64,000 nucleotides of DNA from Selaginella moellendorffii (taxonomy: Eukaryota > Streptophyta > Lycopodiopsida > Selaginellales > Selaginellaceae): assembly GCF_000143415.4 (NCBI RefSeq), contig NW_003314312.1, forward strand, positions 697,359 to 761,358, given 5' to 3'. A program made the translations under genes and the position numbers. A model generated the notes under the pieces. It worked only from the letters and a program-made list of their open reading frames with translations. It made no database searches and was not told the DNA's origin. Below, one piece after another: positions 11,435 to 22,518 of this stretch (its first letter is position 1; every line of letters begins with the position of its first letter).

Positions 11435-13330
11435 ATGAAGCGATGGCGGCCGTGGAGCGTCCTCGCGGCGAGGCAGCTTCACAGAGCTCCCGGCGGGAGC
11501 TCCTGCCTGAAGCGCATGGTGGGCGAGCTCCAGGAGGGGGAATGGGCGATCTGGGGCGATCTAGCGCGGCGGCGGCTGATCGAGCGGGAGAGCCCCGGCA
11601 TTTCATCGCAGCAACAGCAGCAGGACCAGCGGAATTCGATCGACATCCTCTCGTACGCCGAGCACATCCGGCGCTGCGCGTTCTTTCACTTTCTCCCGCA
11701 GGGCCGGCGCCTCTACTGGGAGCTTCGAATCGCCGGCATGGATCAGCACCGGTACCTGGGGAATCTTCTGATCCAGATGTTTGGCAATTGCCGGTCGGTC
11801 GTCGAGGCCAAGGCGGTGTTTGATGGCATCCGCGAGAGGAATCTCTACTCGTGGAATATCATGCTTGTAGCATATGCCCAGAATGGGCATCTGCGGGAGG
11901 CGAGGATAGTCTTCGAGAAGATGCCACTTCCAAGCGTCGTGACATGGAATGCCATTCATGGCGCATACGCACAGGCGGGGGAGTTCTTTGAGACGGTGGA
12001 TTTGTTCGCGAGAATCCCCGACAGAGATCCAGTGTCCTGGAACACCATGATCACTGTGTATGCGCAGCACGGGCATCTGGACGAATCCAAGGCGACGTTC
12101 GAGGCAATGCCGACGAGGAATGTGGTGTCTTGGAACTCGATCGCGGTGGCTTACGTTCGGTCCCTCCAGATCAGGGACGCCAGGCTCTGCTTCGATCGAA
12201 TGCCTTGCCACAACGTCGTGTCGTGGAACACGATCGTGTCCGGCTATGTCGAGCTCGGGGAGATGGCCGAGGCCGAGGAGCTCTTCCAAAACATGCCTGA
12301 GAGAGACGCGGTTTCGTGGACAGCTCTCATCACCGGCCTTGCGCAGGAGAGAGATTTGGATCGAGCTCGGGAGATGTTTGATAGAATGCCTCTCAAGGAT
12401 CTAGTGTCGTGGACTGCGATGATCACTGCCTTTTCTCACAATGGTCGGCTCCAAGAAGCGCAGAGCTTGCTCGACAACTTGGGAACATTCGACAGTGGCT
12501 CCTGGAATGCGATGATCACGGGATACATCCAGAACGGGGAGGGACGAGCAGCTCTCCAGCTCTTCCGACTCATGGATCTACAGGGCGTTGGCATCGACAA
12601 GGTGGGATTTTTCAACGCCCTGGACGCGGCAATCTCCATCGCCAACTTAGCCGAGGGCCGAGCGGTTCATACGATCGCGCGAGACAGTGGCTTCTTGCTA
12701 AACCTCCAGGTGAACAACTCGCTCATCAACATGTATGGCAAATGCGGCAGCCTGGAAAACGCGAGAGATGTGTTTGATTCCATGCTCGAGAAGAACTTGG
12801 TCTCGTGGAACGCGATGATAACCTCGTATGCGAAGAATGGCGAGTGCTCCAATGCGGTGGAGATGTTCCAGCTGATGATCCTTGCGGGTGTTGCGCCGGA
12901 CGAGATTGCTTTCACCACCACTCTCTCGGGATGCAGTCACGGGGGCTTGTTTAGAACTGGATGGGAGATCTTCTCCTTGATCCAGGACGAGTTTGGAGGG
13001 ATTCCGTCCATGGATCACTACGCTTGCATGGTTGATCTTCTCGGTCGCGTGGGTCACCTGGAGAGGGCCGAGGAGCTCATCCAGTGCATGCCTTACGAGC
13101 CGCAGCTCCTGACTTGGAGATCGCTGGTGGCGGCGTGTAGACTCCACGGTGATGCCAAGCGAGGGAAGCGGCTTGCGAGATTTGTGATGATGCTGGACGA
13201 GGGGATCTCGTCCACTCTAGAGATCGCGTCGAGCACGTATGTTTTGGTGTATAACTTGTTCTCCTCGGCTGGGGAGGATGCGGAGCTTGTGGATGGAGTC
13301 AAACGAAGGAAACGAGCTAATAAATTTTGA
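11435..13330 (+). CDS. PPR protein, PLS class with E-type C-terminus, organelle RNA editing factor
   Basis: One intronless frame of 631 codons. Residues about 100-530 are tandem PPR units, mostly S-like motifs with VVSWN / AVSWT signatures. A canonical P-L-S set follows (NNSLINMYGKCGSLENARDVF is the L/S boundary region), then an E1-like tail ending KRRKRANKF. No DYW deaminase domain is present. In plants such E-class proteins bind specific organelle transcripts and support C-to-U editing, usually with a DYW protein in trans. The basic, acid-poor N-terminus fits organelle import. I took the ATG at 11435; an ATG at 11431 is in another frame. A CTAGGGTTTTG telo-box-like motif lies just upstream. 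The frame is intact. The target site cannot be read from sequence alone. Confidence 0.9.
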   Translation: MKRWRPWSVLAARQLHRAPGGSSCLKRMVGELQEGEWAIWGDLARRRLIERESPGISSQQQQQDQRNSIDILSYAEHIRRCAFFHFLPQGRRLYWELRIAGMDQHRYLGNLLIQMFGNCRSVVEAKAVFDGIRERNLYSWNIMLVAYAQNGHLREARIVFEKMPLPSVVTWNAIHGAYAQAGEFFETVDLFARIPDRDPVSWNTMITVYAQHGHLDESKATFEAMPTRNVVSWNSIAVAYVRSLQIRDARLCFDRMPCHNVVSWNTIVSGYVELGEMAEAEELFQNMPERDAVSWTALITGLAQERDLDRAREMFDRMPLKDLVSWTAMITAFSHNGRLQEAQSLLDNLGTFDSGSWNAMITGYIQNGEGRAALQLFRLMDLQGVGIDKVGFFNALDAAISIANLAEGRAVHTIARDSGFLLNLQVNNSLINMYGKCGSLENARDVFDSMLEKNLVSWNAMITSYAKNGECSNAVEMFQLMILAGVAPDEIAFTTTLSGCSHGGLFRTGWEIFSLIQDEFGGIPSMDHYACMVDLLGRVGHLERAEELIQCMPYEPQLLTWRSLVAACRLHGDAKRGKRLARFVMMLDEGISSTLEIASSTYVLVYNLFSSAGEDAELVDGVKRRKRANKF

Positions 13331-13459
13331 AATTGGTAAAGTTATTTTTTAATAATAGTGATCAATGCTTTCATTCAATGACTTATTTAACATCTAGATT
13401 AAATTAAAGTGGCTATAAAGTAAAAATATTGAAAAAAAATGTTTTTGAATTCTAAACTT

Positions 13460-13530
13460 GCATCAGCCGGGAGTCGAACCCGGGTCTATTTCTTGGAAGG
13501 CAATTATCCTAGCCGTTGGACTACTGATGC
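13460..13530 (-). tRNA. tRNA-Gly(UCC)
   Basis: The minus strand folds as a 71-nt tRNA: acceptor GCATCAG / CTGATGC fully paired, T arm CCGGG-TTCGACT-CCCGG, and anticodon loop CTTCCAA, giving UCC. The anticodon stem ATTGC / GAAAT has one G.A mismatch at the 30-40 pair, where plant genes normally have GCAAT. A run of eight A on the plus strand at about 13432-13439 gives a pol III T-stretch downstream. No intron and no encoded CCA. Confidence 0.9.
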
Positions 13531-13631
13531 TTTAACATTTAATAACGTGTTTAATTAGTTTAACTACTAAAAAGACTTATTTAATTAGTTTAACTCTAGC
13601 TTAAAATTAAAGGACGAAGAATTTAAAGCTC

Positions 13632-13704
13632 GACCACGGTGGGATTCGAACCCACGACCTTCAGATCCGAAGTCTGACGCGCTAATCCACTGCGCTACGC
13701 GGCC
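13632..13704 (-). tRNA. tRNA-Arg(UCG)
   Basis: A 73-nt tRNA on the minus strand: acceptor GGCCGCG pairs with CGTGGTC (two G.U pairs), D arm GCGC-AGTGGATTA-GCGC, anticodon stem TCAGA / TCTGA with loop CTTCGGA (UCG), and T arm GTGGG-TTCGAAT-CCCAC. The A and B boxes are intact. It lies 101 bp from the tRNA-Gly gene and in the same orientation. Confidence 0.93.
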
Positions 13705-13785
13705 ACATCACGTAATTTTTCCTTGTGGACTTATGATACTCGTTATTAACGACCTTTTAAACCCCCGCCAAAAGCTCTCATAACC

Positions 13786-13802
13786 CCTAGGTTTAGGGTT
13801 TT
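13786..13802 (+). promoter_or_regulatory. Telo-box-like motif upstream of DEG9
   Basis: TAGGTTTAGGGTTTTGA lies about 60 bp before the DEG9 start codon. AAACCCTA / TAGGGTTT boxes near transcription starts are common in plant housekeeping genes. Similar motifs stand before the PPR gene (11404), DUF2232 (38822) and VPS18 (52012, minus). Confidence 0.5.
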
Positions 13803-13862
13803 GAGGAGGGAAGAGCGCGCAGCATGAGGTAGTTTTGCACAACGCCTGCCCGAGGAGGAGCT

Positions 13863-16143
13863 ATGGCGGATGCCGACGCTGCCGCTCTTCCACGGAAGCG
13901 AGGAAGGCCGCGCAAGAATCCCCCGACTCAGCTCACTGCCGCGCAGCTCAACTCCAGGGCAGGATCCCTCTTTATCGGTGAGAAGAGCCTCAATGGCGAT
14001 GTTCCAGTCCAGGTTTTAGATTCTGGCTTGGCCGAGGAAGATGTCGACATGGTTGAGATCCAGGCTCCAGCAGAGTCTCCGCCGCCAGCCCGCCGCCGGG
14101 GCAGGCCCAAGAAGAATGCGACCCCGGTCGCCATTCCACTGGAAAGTGGGAGTGACTGCGGTGGATTCCCCGAGAGGAAAGCTGCGAGGCACTTGTCCCC
14201 GTCCTCGATGCTAGAGGCTTTGCCCACCCCCGGTGAGCCCTTGAGGCGCGAAGAACACACCGTCGAGGATGCCAAGGACGCGCCTTTCATGGACAATGTG
14301 GTGAAAGTTTTCTGCGTCCACACCGAGCCCAACTTCTCGCTGCCTTGGCAGCGCAAGCGGCAGTTTAGCACCAGCAGCAGCGGGTTTGTGATCGAAGGGA
14401 AAAGGCTGCTCACGAATGCTCACTCGGTGGAGCATCACACACAGGTGAAGATCAAGAAGCGAGGCTCGGACACCAAGTACCTGGCCAACGTTCTTGCCAT
14501 TGGAACCGAGTGTGACATTGGTGAGTTTCCAAGCTTTTATGGTGTTTATGACTTCTTTTTGTTTGCTTCTTTGTTCTATCAGCGATGCTGTCTGTAAATG
14601 ACGAAGAGTTTTGGGAGGGTATCACACCCGTGACATTTGGAAGCTTACCGAGGCTCCAGGACGCTGTGACCGTCGTTGGCTATCCGATTGGGGGTGACAC
14701 TATATCTGTTACCAGTGGTGTGGTTTCTAGGATCGAAGTTACGTCTTACGTGCATGGAGCAACGGAGCTTATAGGAGTTCAGGTACTCTTTGAGTCTTTC
14801 GTCCCTCGTTTTACTGAACCAACTTCCAGATCGACGCAGCCATTAATTCCGGGAACTCGGGTGGACCTGCCTTCAATCATCGAGGGGAGTGTGTTGGAAT
14901 AGCATTCCAGTCATTGAGGCACGAAGATGTGGAGAACATTGGCTATGTGATTCCGACACCGGTCATCGAGCATTTCATCAACGATTACAAGCGCTCGGGT
15001 GACTACACTGGTAATACTGTCCTGTAGTCTTGATTCTAGCTGCGTTCTATTCTTTCCATGTTTTTTTTGCAGGGTTTCCCATTCTTGGCGTGGAATGGCA
15101 GAAGATGGAAAATCCGGATTTGCGGAAGGCAGTCGGGATGGCACCGAATCAGAAAGGTGTTCGCATAAGAAGGGTCGAGCCGACCGCTCCAGCTGCTCAA
15201 TATCTTCGGCACTCAGACATCCTCTTGAGCTTCGATGATGTGGCTATTGCGAACGATGGTACCGGTAAGTGGTTCTTGGTTTTCAGAGGTGGTTTTTAAT
15301 CAGTGTCTTGATTGTCTCAGTACCATTTCGTCTCGGGGAACGCATAAGTTTCAGCTACCTCGTGTCTCAGAAGTACACTGGAGAATTGGCAAAAGTGAAA
15401 ATTTTGCGCGATGGAAATGTTAACGAGTACAATTTGGAGCTGAGGTATCACAAGCGCTTGGTCCCGGCACATATAAAAGGCATAACCCCTTCGTATTACA
15501 TTGTGGCGGGTGTCGTGTTTGCGGCGATCACTGTGCCATATCTTCGTTCCGAGGTAGAAGCTATTCTCTTTTTTCTTTTTTCTGTTTTTCAATGGTGAGC
15601 AAGCTTCTATGTGCAGTATGGCAAGGACTATGACTATGACGCCCCGGTGAAGCTGCTGAACAAGCTTTTGCATTCGATGGCCAAAACTCAAGACGAGCAG
15701 CTAGTGGTGGTGTCTCAGGTCGAGCGAGCCTTTCCTTCCTGTTGCTTTTATGTAATCTTTTACTTGCTTTTGCAGGTGCTAGTGGCAGACGTGAACATTG
15801 GATACGAGGACATTGTCAACACACAGGTAAAAGTTTGCTCTCCGGCTGGAAACTTACACGGGCTCACCAGGTACTGGCATTCAACGGCACGAGTGTCACG
15901 AACTTGAAGCACCTAGCAAATATGGTGGAGAGCTGCAAAGACGAGTTTCTCAAATTCGATCTCGACCATCAACAGGTGGATCCATAGCTCAAAAGTATAG
16001 ATTTGTTCCTGTGATCCTTACACTGGCGTGGCTGATAGGTTCTCGTTCTGGAAACTCAAAGAGCAAAGGCTGCGACACCAGCTATTCTGGCCACTCACTG
16101 CATACCTTCGCCGATGTCTAGTGACTTGAAAACTACCGCGTGA
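13863..16143 (+). CDS. DEG9: DEG9-type HtrA/DegP serine protease
   Basis: Nine exons by hand: 13863-14520, 14583-14782, 14830-15010, 15073-15264, 15321-15553, 15617-15718, 15776-15826, 15871-15975, 16039-16143. They sum to 1827 bp, 608 residues. The trypsin-like domain carries the triad His186 ([10 protein letters not shown]), Asp217 (ECDIAML) and Ser295 ([10 protein letters not shown]), followed by PDZ-type regions. From about residue 145 the sequence closely resembles Arabidopsis DEG9, a nuclear/nucleolar protease reported to degrade the response regulator ARR4. The N-terminus is lysine/arginine-rich, with two AT-hook-like motifs ([10 protein letters not shown] at 11-20 and [10 protein letters not shown] at 76-85). 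Introns are 44-62 bp. The gene is intact. Broken copies of exons 4-9 occur at 22.3-22.7 and 31.9-32.5 kb. Confidence 0.93.
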
Positions 16144-16469
16144 GAAGTTCCCACTGTTTTTAAATCGGATGTTATTTTTCTAGGTTATCAAACTCTATAA
16201 TACTAAAACTCTAATGGTTTTCAAAAAAACATTTGAGAGATCGGCAAATTAACGATTTGGCTGGTGTGAAAAAGGAGAGAATAAACTTAGAAATTACAGT
16301 AGACTGCCTTTGATTTAGGGTGCTCACAATTTTTCTTGTGGCTTCATATTAGGTAATTAAAGAAGAGTTATCTAAAGATAAAATGAGCTCTTGAAAGTTA
16401 TGCAAAGTTTTGCAGAAAAAGGGCAATGAAATCATCCATTGGAAGCTTAAGAATCTGGAAAAGTCTCTC

Positions 16470-17215
16470 CATGACTAAATGAAGCATCGCAACGTTGTGT
16501 CATGGACTTCATTGCTACTGGAATACGCTGAGACAAGGGAAAGCAAGATGGTTTTGGAGTTGTTCAAAGCTTTTGAATTCACAGGGCTGGAAGCAACATT
16601 GCCAACCTTTGCAGTAGTGTTGCTGATGGCTTGCAGGACTTTGGTGGATCTGGAAACTAGAAGGGAAATCTATGCTGGGATTTGCAAGAGGGGACTGGAG
16701 AGCAGTAGCATCGCAAACAGTGTCACCAATTTCCATGGCGAGTGTGGAAGTATAGCCACTGCTCAGCACTTCTTCGATTCCACTGTGATATCCAAGGACG
16801 TGGTTTTGTGGAACACGCTGATAGCAGGCTACCCAAGGCAACGCAGCCAAAGTGGTGGAGATCTTTGGCAAGCTGGTAGAGGAGGTCACTACGCTGGATG
16901 GATTTACGTTCCTCTTGGTTATTGTGGCGTGCAGTGCCGTGGGATGGATCAAGCAAGGCTGGAAGTTTTTCTAGAAGATGTGGAGGGAATCCAAGAACTT
17001 CTTGACTTGCTCCACATGGCCACAGTGATTGTAGGCTGTCAAGAGGCACAGGTAAGTGATCCCATTGGCCTGCGATCCCTCCTCCCACATCCTCCTAAAT
17101 CTTTCAAGCACCTGTTCAATCTCTCCCACCCGGTTGTAACAGTGAGTTCCAACTCCTGGCTTCCATGGAATCAAAGATGTGGATGTGACAAGCCTATGGC
17201 TTCATTGCTGCAGCT
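16470..17215 (+). pseudogene. PPR pseudogene, frameshifted, with an inverted 3' part
   Basis: Plus-strand frame 16479 onward shows PPR motifs (MKHRNVVSWTSLLLEYAE, then VTNFHGECGSIATAQHFF and SKDVVLWNTLIAGYPRQ). Near 16845 the reading frame changes, and PPR-like sequence continues (AAKVVEIFGKLVEEV, then DGFTFLLVIVACSA) to about 16970. From 16971 to about 17174 PPR-like sequence is found on the minus strand instead (ITYLCLLTAYNHCGHVEQVKKF). The fragment therefore has a frameshift and an internal inversion. No start region or E domain is present. Confidence 0.7.
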
Positions 17216-17279
17216 TGCTCAGCTCGCAGCTCTATCAGCATGCAATCACAGCAGAGAATAGGTTTGTGGAAAATCTAGT

Positions 17280-17915
17280 GTTGTTCTTGAGGCTCTTGAC
17301 TCAAATATTTTTATCCTACTCTTTAGTGACTCTTTAATTGATTTATTACACAATTATGTAAACGGTAGTCTTTGTGACCTTTATAAAAAAACTACCACTC
17401 AACATGTAGGCGATCAGTATCAATATCACTGCCAGTAGTAGCCATAGCTACATGCCAACAGTGGGCATGAGTGAGAGCCAAAGGTATATGTTCATTTTTT
17501 TTCTCTCTTCCAAAGCAATTTTAGGCTACAATTGTTAGATCCCTGAATTAGTTACTACTATGATTCAAGAGTAGAAAAATGTAGACTTTTTTTTCATTTT
17601 TGTTCTGGATTTTGAGAGCTATTCTTTGACACTTTATGGAGTCAAGATGGTGCTGTTGCATGGAGCGAGGAAAACTAAAAGGGTGGACATTGAGAGGAAA
17701 CATGTGTTAAACAATAAGCTTTGTCAACTGGTCAACATTTGCTGGGCAATTTTTAATTGCTTACTAAAACATGAAATAATGGTAAATTAGTAATTATGTA
17801 AAAAACAGAACAATTACTTCTAAGCCATACAACTAAAGAAGTAGACTTCTAGAGATAAATTATTTATGTGGAAAAGAAAAGAATGAATTACAAGCACTTT
17901 CCAATCACTTTGAAT
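17280..17915. other. AT-rich intergenic stretch
   Basis: No open frame with motif content, no tRNA and no clear repeat was seen between the PPR remnant and the lectin-like remnant. Confidence 0.5.
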
Positions 17916-17919
17916 TCTT

Positions 17920-18141
17920 TTGTTTATGGAACTTTTTTTAATTTGTGAAATGGGTAAGTTACAGATAAGCAGCAAATTTATTTTTCTTGAGTATATATTC
18001 TTTTATTCCATCTCACTGTATAGTATATTTGTACCCCTTCTACAGGGATTACCATTTTCAGCATCAAGAGTTGGTTACTACCTTTCAGAACTTATGATAA
18101 ATGGATTACCTCTTGAAACACATATGAGCATCCAAACTTAA
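17920..18141 (+). pseudogene. 5' fragment of the lectin-like gene family (see 37663-38628)
   Basis: A phrase TTTTTCTTGAGTATATATTC is shared with the leader of the gene at 37.7 kb and again at 37350. The frame continues with LPFSASRVGYYLSELMINGLPLETHMSIQT. This lines up with the N-terminal region of the 37.7-kb protein (LSALSANQAQQIGQHLSLIL, then MLGIPLREHANTQ). It stops at 18139. The matching 3' half is on the other strand at 18355-18850. Confidence 0.6.
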
Positions 18142-18354
18142 TAAACTATTAGAACCATATTCAATCATTTTCTGATACTGCCAAGCTGATTGAATTCCAA
18201 GTGTAAAATGTTGTTAGATGCTTGGTAGAAAAACACTTTGCATTAGTTATTTGATTATTTAATAAAATTAAACAGTTATTTACCTCTAAAACTCTCAATT
18301 ATCATTGTTTGTCCAAACACTAGTTCATTAATTCTTATAAATTTGTCTATATAT

Positions 18355-18850
18355 TACTTGGTGACCAAACTTCAAATGCTAACACATACCTATATATAGG
18401 TGTAGGTATGTAACACCAACCTTGCATTTGGGTCGAAGAGCAACAAATGATAAAGAAATGCATACAGGAGAAGGCCCACAAAAGGTAAAGCTTGACATTC
18501 CAAGTGATCCATAAACTACCATGTTTCCATCTTCTTGCATGAGTGCCCAGCAATCAAACCCAAATCAGAGCTCCAAAACTGCTTACTAATAGCATATGAT
18601 CAGTTCCAAGTGTAATCCATGAATAATAAATTTACTCCAATTTGTGGATGCTGAATTTTCTGCCTCGGAATGAGCCGTGCTTTTGGTACCAGGAATTAGC
18701 ATGGTTGAGAAAGGGTTGCAAAACTTAGTTGGTGGGTTTCCATGCATTAAATTGAGTGATTGACGATTGATCCAACTTAGATTTGCATTATAGCTAGTGA
18801 CTAATCTTGTATAGCCCAAGATCATGTAGGAAACTCCAAATACCCCAATA
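18355..18850 (-). pseudogene. GNA-type lectin domain fragment, 3' half, inverted
   Basis: On the minus strand the sequence matches 38090-38640 of the lectin-like gene: a GVFGVSY-like start, FCNPFSTMLIPGT, then FDCWALMQEDGNMVVYGSLG with the mannose-binding QxDxNxVxY pattern, and LSFVALRPKCKVGV. Several frameshifts and stops interrupt it. With 17920-18141 it forms a tail-to-tail split copy. Confidence 0.72.
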
Positions 18851-18899
18851 TCACTAACAGTGACAACTAATCCAAAGGCAGCAGGAACATTAGTAATCT

Positions 18900-20820
18900 C
18901 ATCATTAATTTTGTCTCATTAGTAATTTCATCTCGAAGTTTTGAGTGGATTCAAAGTTAGAAACATATCTATTAATATGGCATTATGGAGTGAAGTCACT
19001 AAAAAGTAAAACCCGATCTGAAACAATATCCCATTATAATTAAATTCTCCAGTTAAGAAAGTCCTTTAACAGTTACAAGGAATAGCTAATTTAGTATTAA
19101 CTAATTAACCTATTATAGTTTCCATTATATCTTGATCACCACAATAATGGTATTCCTATTGCTTGGATTCTAACTTCAACGAGAGAGGACAACATATAGT
19201 ATAATGGATGCAAGCATTGAAGGATTAAATTTTGGAACAGAATAGAGATTGGAAACCAAATGAAATACTATAAGGTATAACGAATTATTATTATTTATAA
19301 TTTAGGGCTACATTCAAATGTATTCATACGGTATGTTGGCTGAAGCATCTAATTAAAAAAGTCCAATGTTTTGAGATTCATATGAGGTATCATATTTTAA
19401 ACTATTTGTGGCACTATTTTGATGCTAAAAAACTATAAGTGGAAGTTATGGAGCTGATTGAGAAGTTTGAAGTTGATTTCAAATGTGAAAAAGATTTTTT
19501 CAGATATTTTCATACTTAATGGAGAAACAAAGTTGGCAAGTAAAAATATCATAATACACTTGATTTTGAATAATCATATTCTTATTATTAGGTATGTGGG
19601 TTTTATACTTTCCACACAATCAAGACTTTCAAACTAATATGAAATCTATTGTCTTACCTGAGAAGAGATATGGAAGAAATAGAAGAATGGAGTGGGTGAT
19701 TAAGCAGTTTATAACAAAAGTTGATTCTAGATACTAGTTTATTGATCATTGCAAGACTTATACTTTTATTCAAAACTTTCTATAACAAAGCTAATCGACA
19801 ATACTATTATAACAAGTTACATTTAATGCAACAAACTTGATATAGCATATGTTCAATCTTCTTCCAATCCAAGCATTCAATATCTTATTTTTGGTACAAG
19901 TACAAGCCAAAATAATTGAGCCTTTTCGAGTTATTAGGCAACTATTGTAAACACCAAGCAAAAGTATTAATGCTTTGACAAGAACAAGAAAGTTGTTATA
20001 TTCAACCATCACAGTTGAATGAAGGTCATGATATATCTCTACCACAACAAGATATGGAAATACTAGATGTTGAAGAGGTGTGTTTTTCATGTGTTAGAAA
20101 TTCTTCATTATCTAAAAATAAAGATATTATATTCTAAATAATTAATATAAAATTTTATTATATGTGCTAGTGTTAAAGATATATTACATGTATCATAATC
20201 AAAAGTACAAGATGTTAGAATACAAGAGATAGTATCTGCTAAAGCTACCTGGAAGAAACTTCAATTGTTGATGATAACTATGCTTGATAAAAAATTAAAA
20301 AATGAAGCATTTATAGCAATGGTATACAATGATTTGAAGATTCTAGATAAAAATATTTCAATCTAAACTAGAAGAGGTTATTTATCCATTGAAGGAATTC
20401 AAACAATGAAAAGATGGATATAGTATACCCTTCAAGCAAATTAAACCATTAGTTGAGAAGATTTTGCAAGAAAGGAAAAGCTAAAGTATTAATAAATAAA
20501 GCAACTCCTTTTAGTCGACCTAAGAAATTGAGGCATAAAAATTTTTTTTCAAGAAAAGCTTATTAGAGGTTTAACTAATTTTTGTTGAATGATTAATAAT
20601 ATAATATATAATTATAAAAAGTTGGAGTTTATACTAAGTTAAATAAAGCCTTATATAACTATGATAGCCAAGCAACTTGTTTCAATTAGTATTAAAAAAA
20701 TTTTACTTGTTAAAAGTGGCCAGTGAGCACAGTTAGCATGTAGGGTTCCCATATATGGCCAACACCGGCCACACTTTCTTTCCTTATATGGATTTCGATG
20801 TGGCAAAAAAAAACAAAATT
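18900..20820. other. AT-rich stretch without recognisable genes
   Basis: A 99-codon minus frame at 19791-20090 contains nothing I recognise. The composition suggests decayed repeats. No tRNA or terminal repeat was found. Confidence 0.5.
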
Positions 20821-20824
20821 TAAC

Positions 20825-20985
20825 GAAAGGTGAAATGCTTTGAAATCCTAGAAGGAATGTCTAATTGAGAGTGGTAGTGCTTTAAAACCCTAGAAGAATT
20901 GACTGATTAAGAGTGCCTCAAAATCCTAGAAGAATCGACCAATTAAGAGTGGCAGCACCTCAAAATCCCACAAAGAGTGTCTTGT
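20825..20985 (+). repeat. Degenerate tandem repeat, about 50-bp unit
   Basis: Phrases of the form AAATCCTAGAAGAAT...AATTAAGAGTGGCAG recur three to four times with point changes and small gaps. No coding meaning is apparent. Confidence 0.6.
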
Positions 20986-21114
20986 TGCCATAGCCACATT
21001 TGAGTGTAATCTAGCACTTACCAGCAATCCAACTCAATTCCACAACACTTATCTTCCCTATCATTATATAAAGTGGGTGAAAATCCCACTAGTTTTCCCA
21101 ATATACCACTATGT

Positions 21115-22200
21115 AGTGCATGTGCTTTTTACCCTTTATCCTATGGTGATTTACCATAGGATAACACCACGAAGTGGAACTTAAACCTTCTTTTTGCCAC
21201 GTGATAGATGCCACGTGTCACATGCCACGTGTCCAAAGGATAGTGGTGTAGAACCCGAGTTTTAGAGCCTTGGGCCACTAAACGAAAGAACGGTGCCAAA
21301 CTCCCAAGCTTGGAGCCAAAGAGTGACAGAACCGAACCACAAAGCAACTCCCGAGCATACAGCCCAAGGAGCAAAGGGACAAGAGCCCGGAGCGACTTGG
21401 AACAGTCCTGGAGCAACCAACATCCTAATGCCAAGACTGGCACACAAAACGGAGCCAAACGGAGTCTGGTGCTATTTCGGCATACCAGCGGCCTAACGTG
21501 AGGACATGGGTACTCCACCAGCTAGCATGGAATGGAACTTGGGCTTAAACCCAAGCCAGATGCAAAATAAGGACAAACACGCAAGCGGGAGCTAAATTAT
21601 GTCTCAAGTTAGTCAGCCATGCCCGACCTACCCACTGTCCCTACTATACATTTAGAACCTACTATAGCCCCCCCCCCCCTCCCCCTTGAGGAACACATGC
21701 TTTGGGCTTTCACCCCAAGCCTCTTTAGTATCAGGAGTTAGTCTCTGGGAGAAGCTCGAAACTTATTAAATATGGAATGTCCTTAGATTGCGAATTTGGA
21801 CACGGGACGAACACCTTTGTGTTCAGGCCGATCTCTACATTCCGTAGATATGCCAAATGAGCAAATCTGGACACTTTCCATAAATAACATTTGGGACCGA
21901 AATGAGACTAACACAAAGGGCATGATAGCGAGGGTGTTTGGCAGACATGGTAAGCTATCATCTAGCGATATTGAGGGACTAACCTCAATATAGTGGGGGT
22001 TCCCAACACTAGCAAGTGCAAGTCAACATCATGAGTTTCTCATCACCATGTCAAGTCTGCTTGACAAATGTCAACTTAGGATTTCCTTCCTTAATGTCCT
22101 TCCGGTCTAAGTGCACATGTGATGACTAGTTTCTCAACTAGCTCAGGTGGAGACTGATAACGAGTCTAGCAATACCGACCTCCTACCATCGTGGCAATAA
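21115..22200 (-). repeat. Dispersed repeat family, copy C (better preserved)
   Basis: The reverse complement aligns with 1640-2340 (copy A), including the phrase TGTTGGGAACCCCC (at 22008 going left) and CACATTCCATATTTAATAAG-like blocks. Three CACGTG boxes at 21198, 21212 and 21226 are CATATG or lost in copy A. A C-tract (21667-21678) lies in the middle. Its right part also continues upstream of the TGTTGGG phrase, so that phrase is not an outer end. Non-coding. Confidence 0.65.
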
Positions 22201-22327
22201 GGAAAGAGTGTCCATAAGGACTGGCTGACAGGTAACTTTCGATACCCAAAGTCACATTTGCGACACACTAGCACCTGTGAAAGCAAGTAAAAAATTGATT
22301 GAGCAACATAAAAGCAACATGAAGGAA

Positions 22328-22455
22328 AGGCTCACTTGACTTGAGATACCACCACTAGCCAGTTTTGGCCATCAAATGCAAAAGTTTGTTTAGCAGCGTC
22401 ACCAGGGTATCATAATCATAGCCCTTGCCATACTGCATATAAAAGCTTGCTCACC
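22328..22455 (-). pseudogene. DEG9 exon 6 fragment, inverted
   Basis: The reverse complement matches DEG9 exon 6 and its flanking intron ends (TGCAGTATGGCAAGGGCTAT and onward through the LLNKLLH and MAKT-coding part). It carries several C-to-T type changes, one of which creates stops. It cannot be translated. Confidence 0.8.
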
Positions 22456-22518
22456 ATGAGTGTGTATTTCTTAAGGGCATTTATATTTTTTAAAGCTATG
22501 TAAATAACAAAAACTTTT

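Noticed and set aside
11431-11823. 130-codon frame starting at the upstream ATG of the PPR gene
   Set aside because: It reads an alternative frame of the same region. The PPR motifs lie only in the frame starting at 11435.
11603-12289. 228-codon minus-strand frame inside the PPR gene
   Set aside because: Antisense shadow of tandem PPR codons; composition is His/Pro/Arg-rich and without motif.
19791-20090. 99-codon minus-strand frame
   Set aside because: AT-rich chance frame with no family motif and no supporting context.
21667-21690. C-tract as a possible polypurine tract of another LTR element
   Set aside because: The neighbouring sequence matches other repeat copies continuously, and no LTR pair was found at either side.
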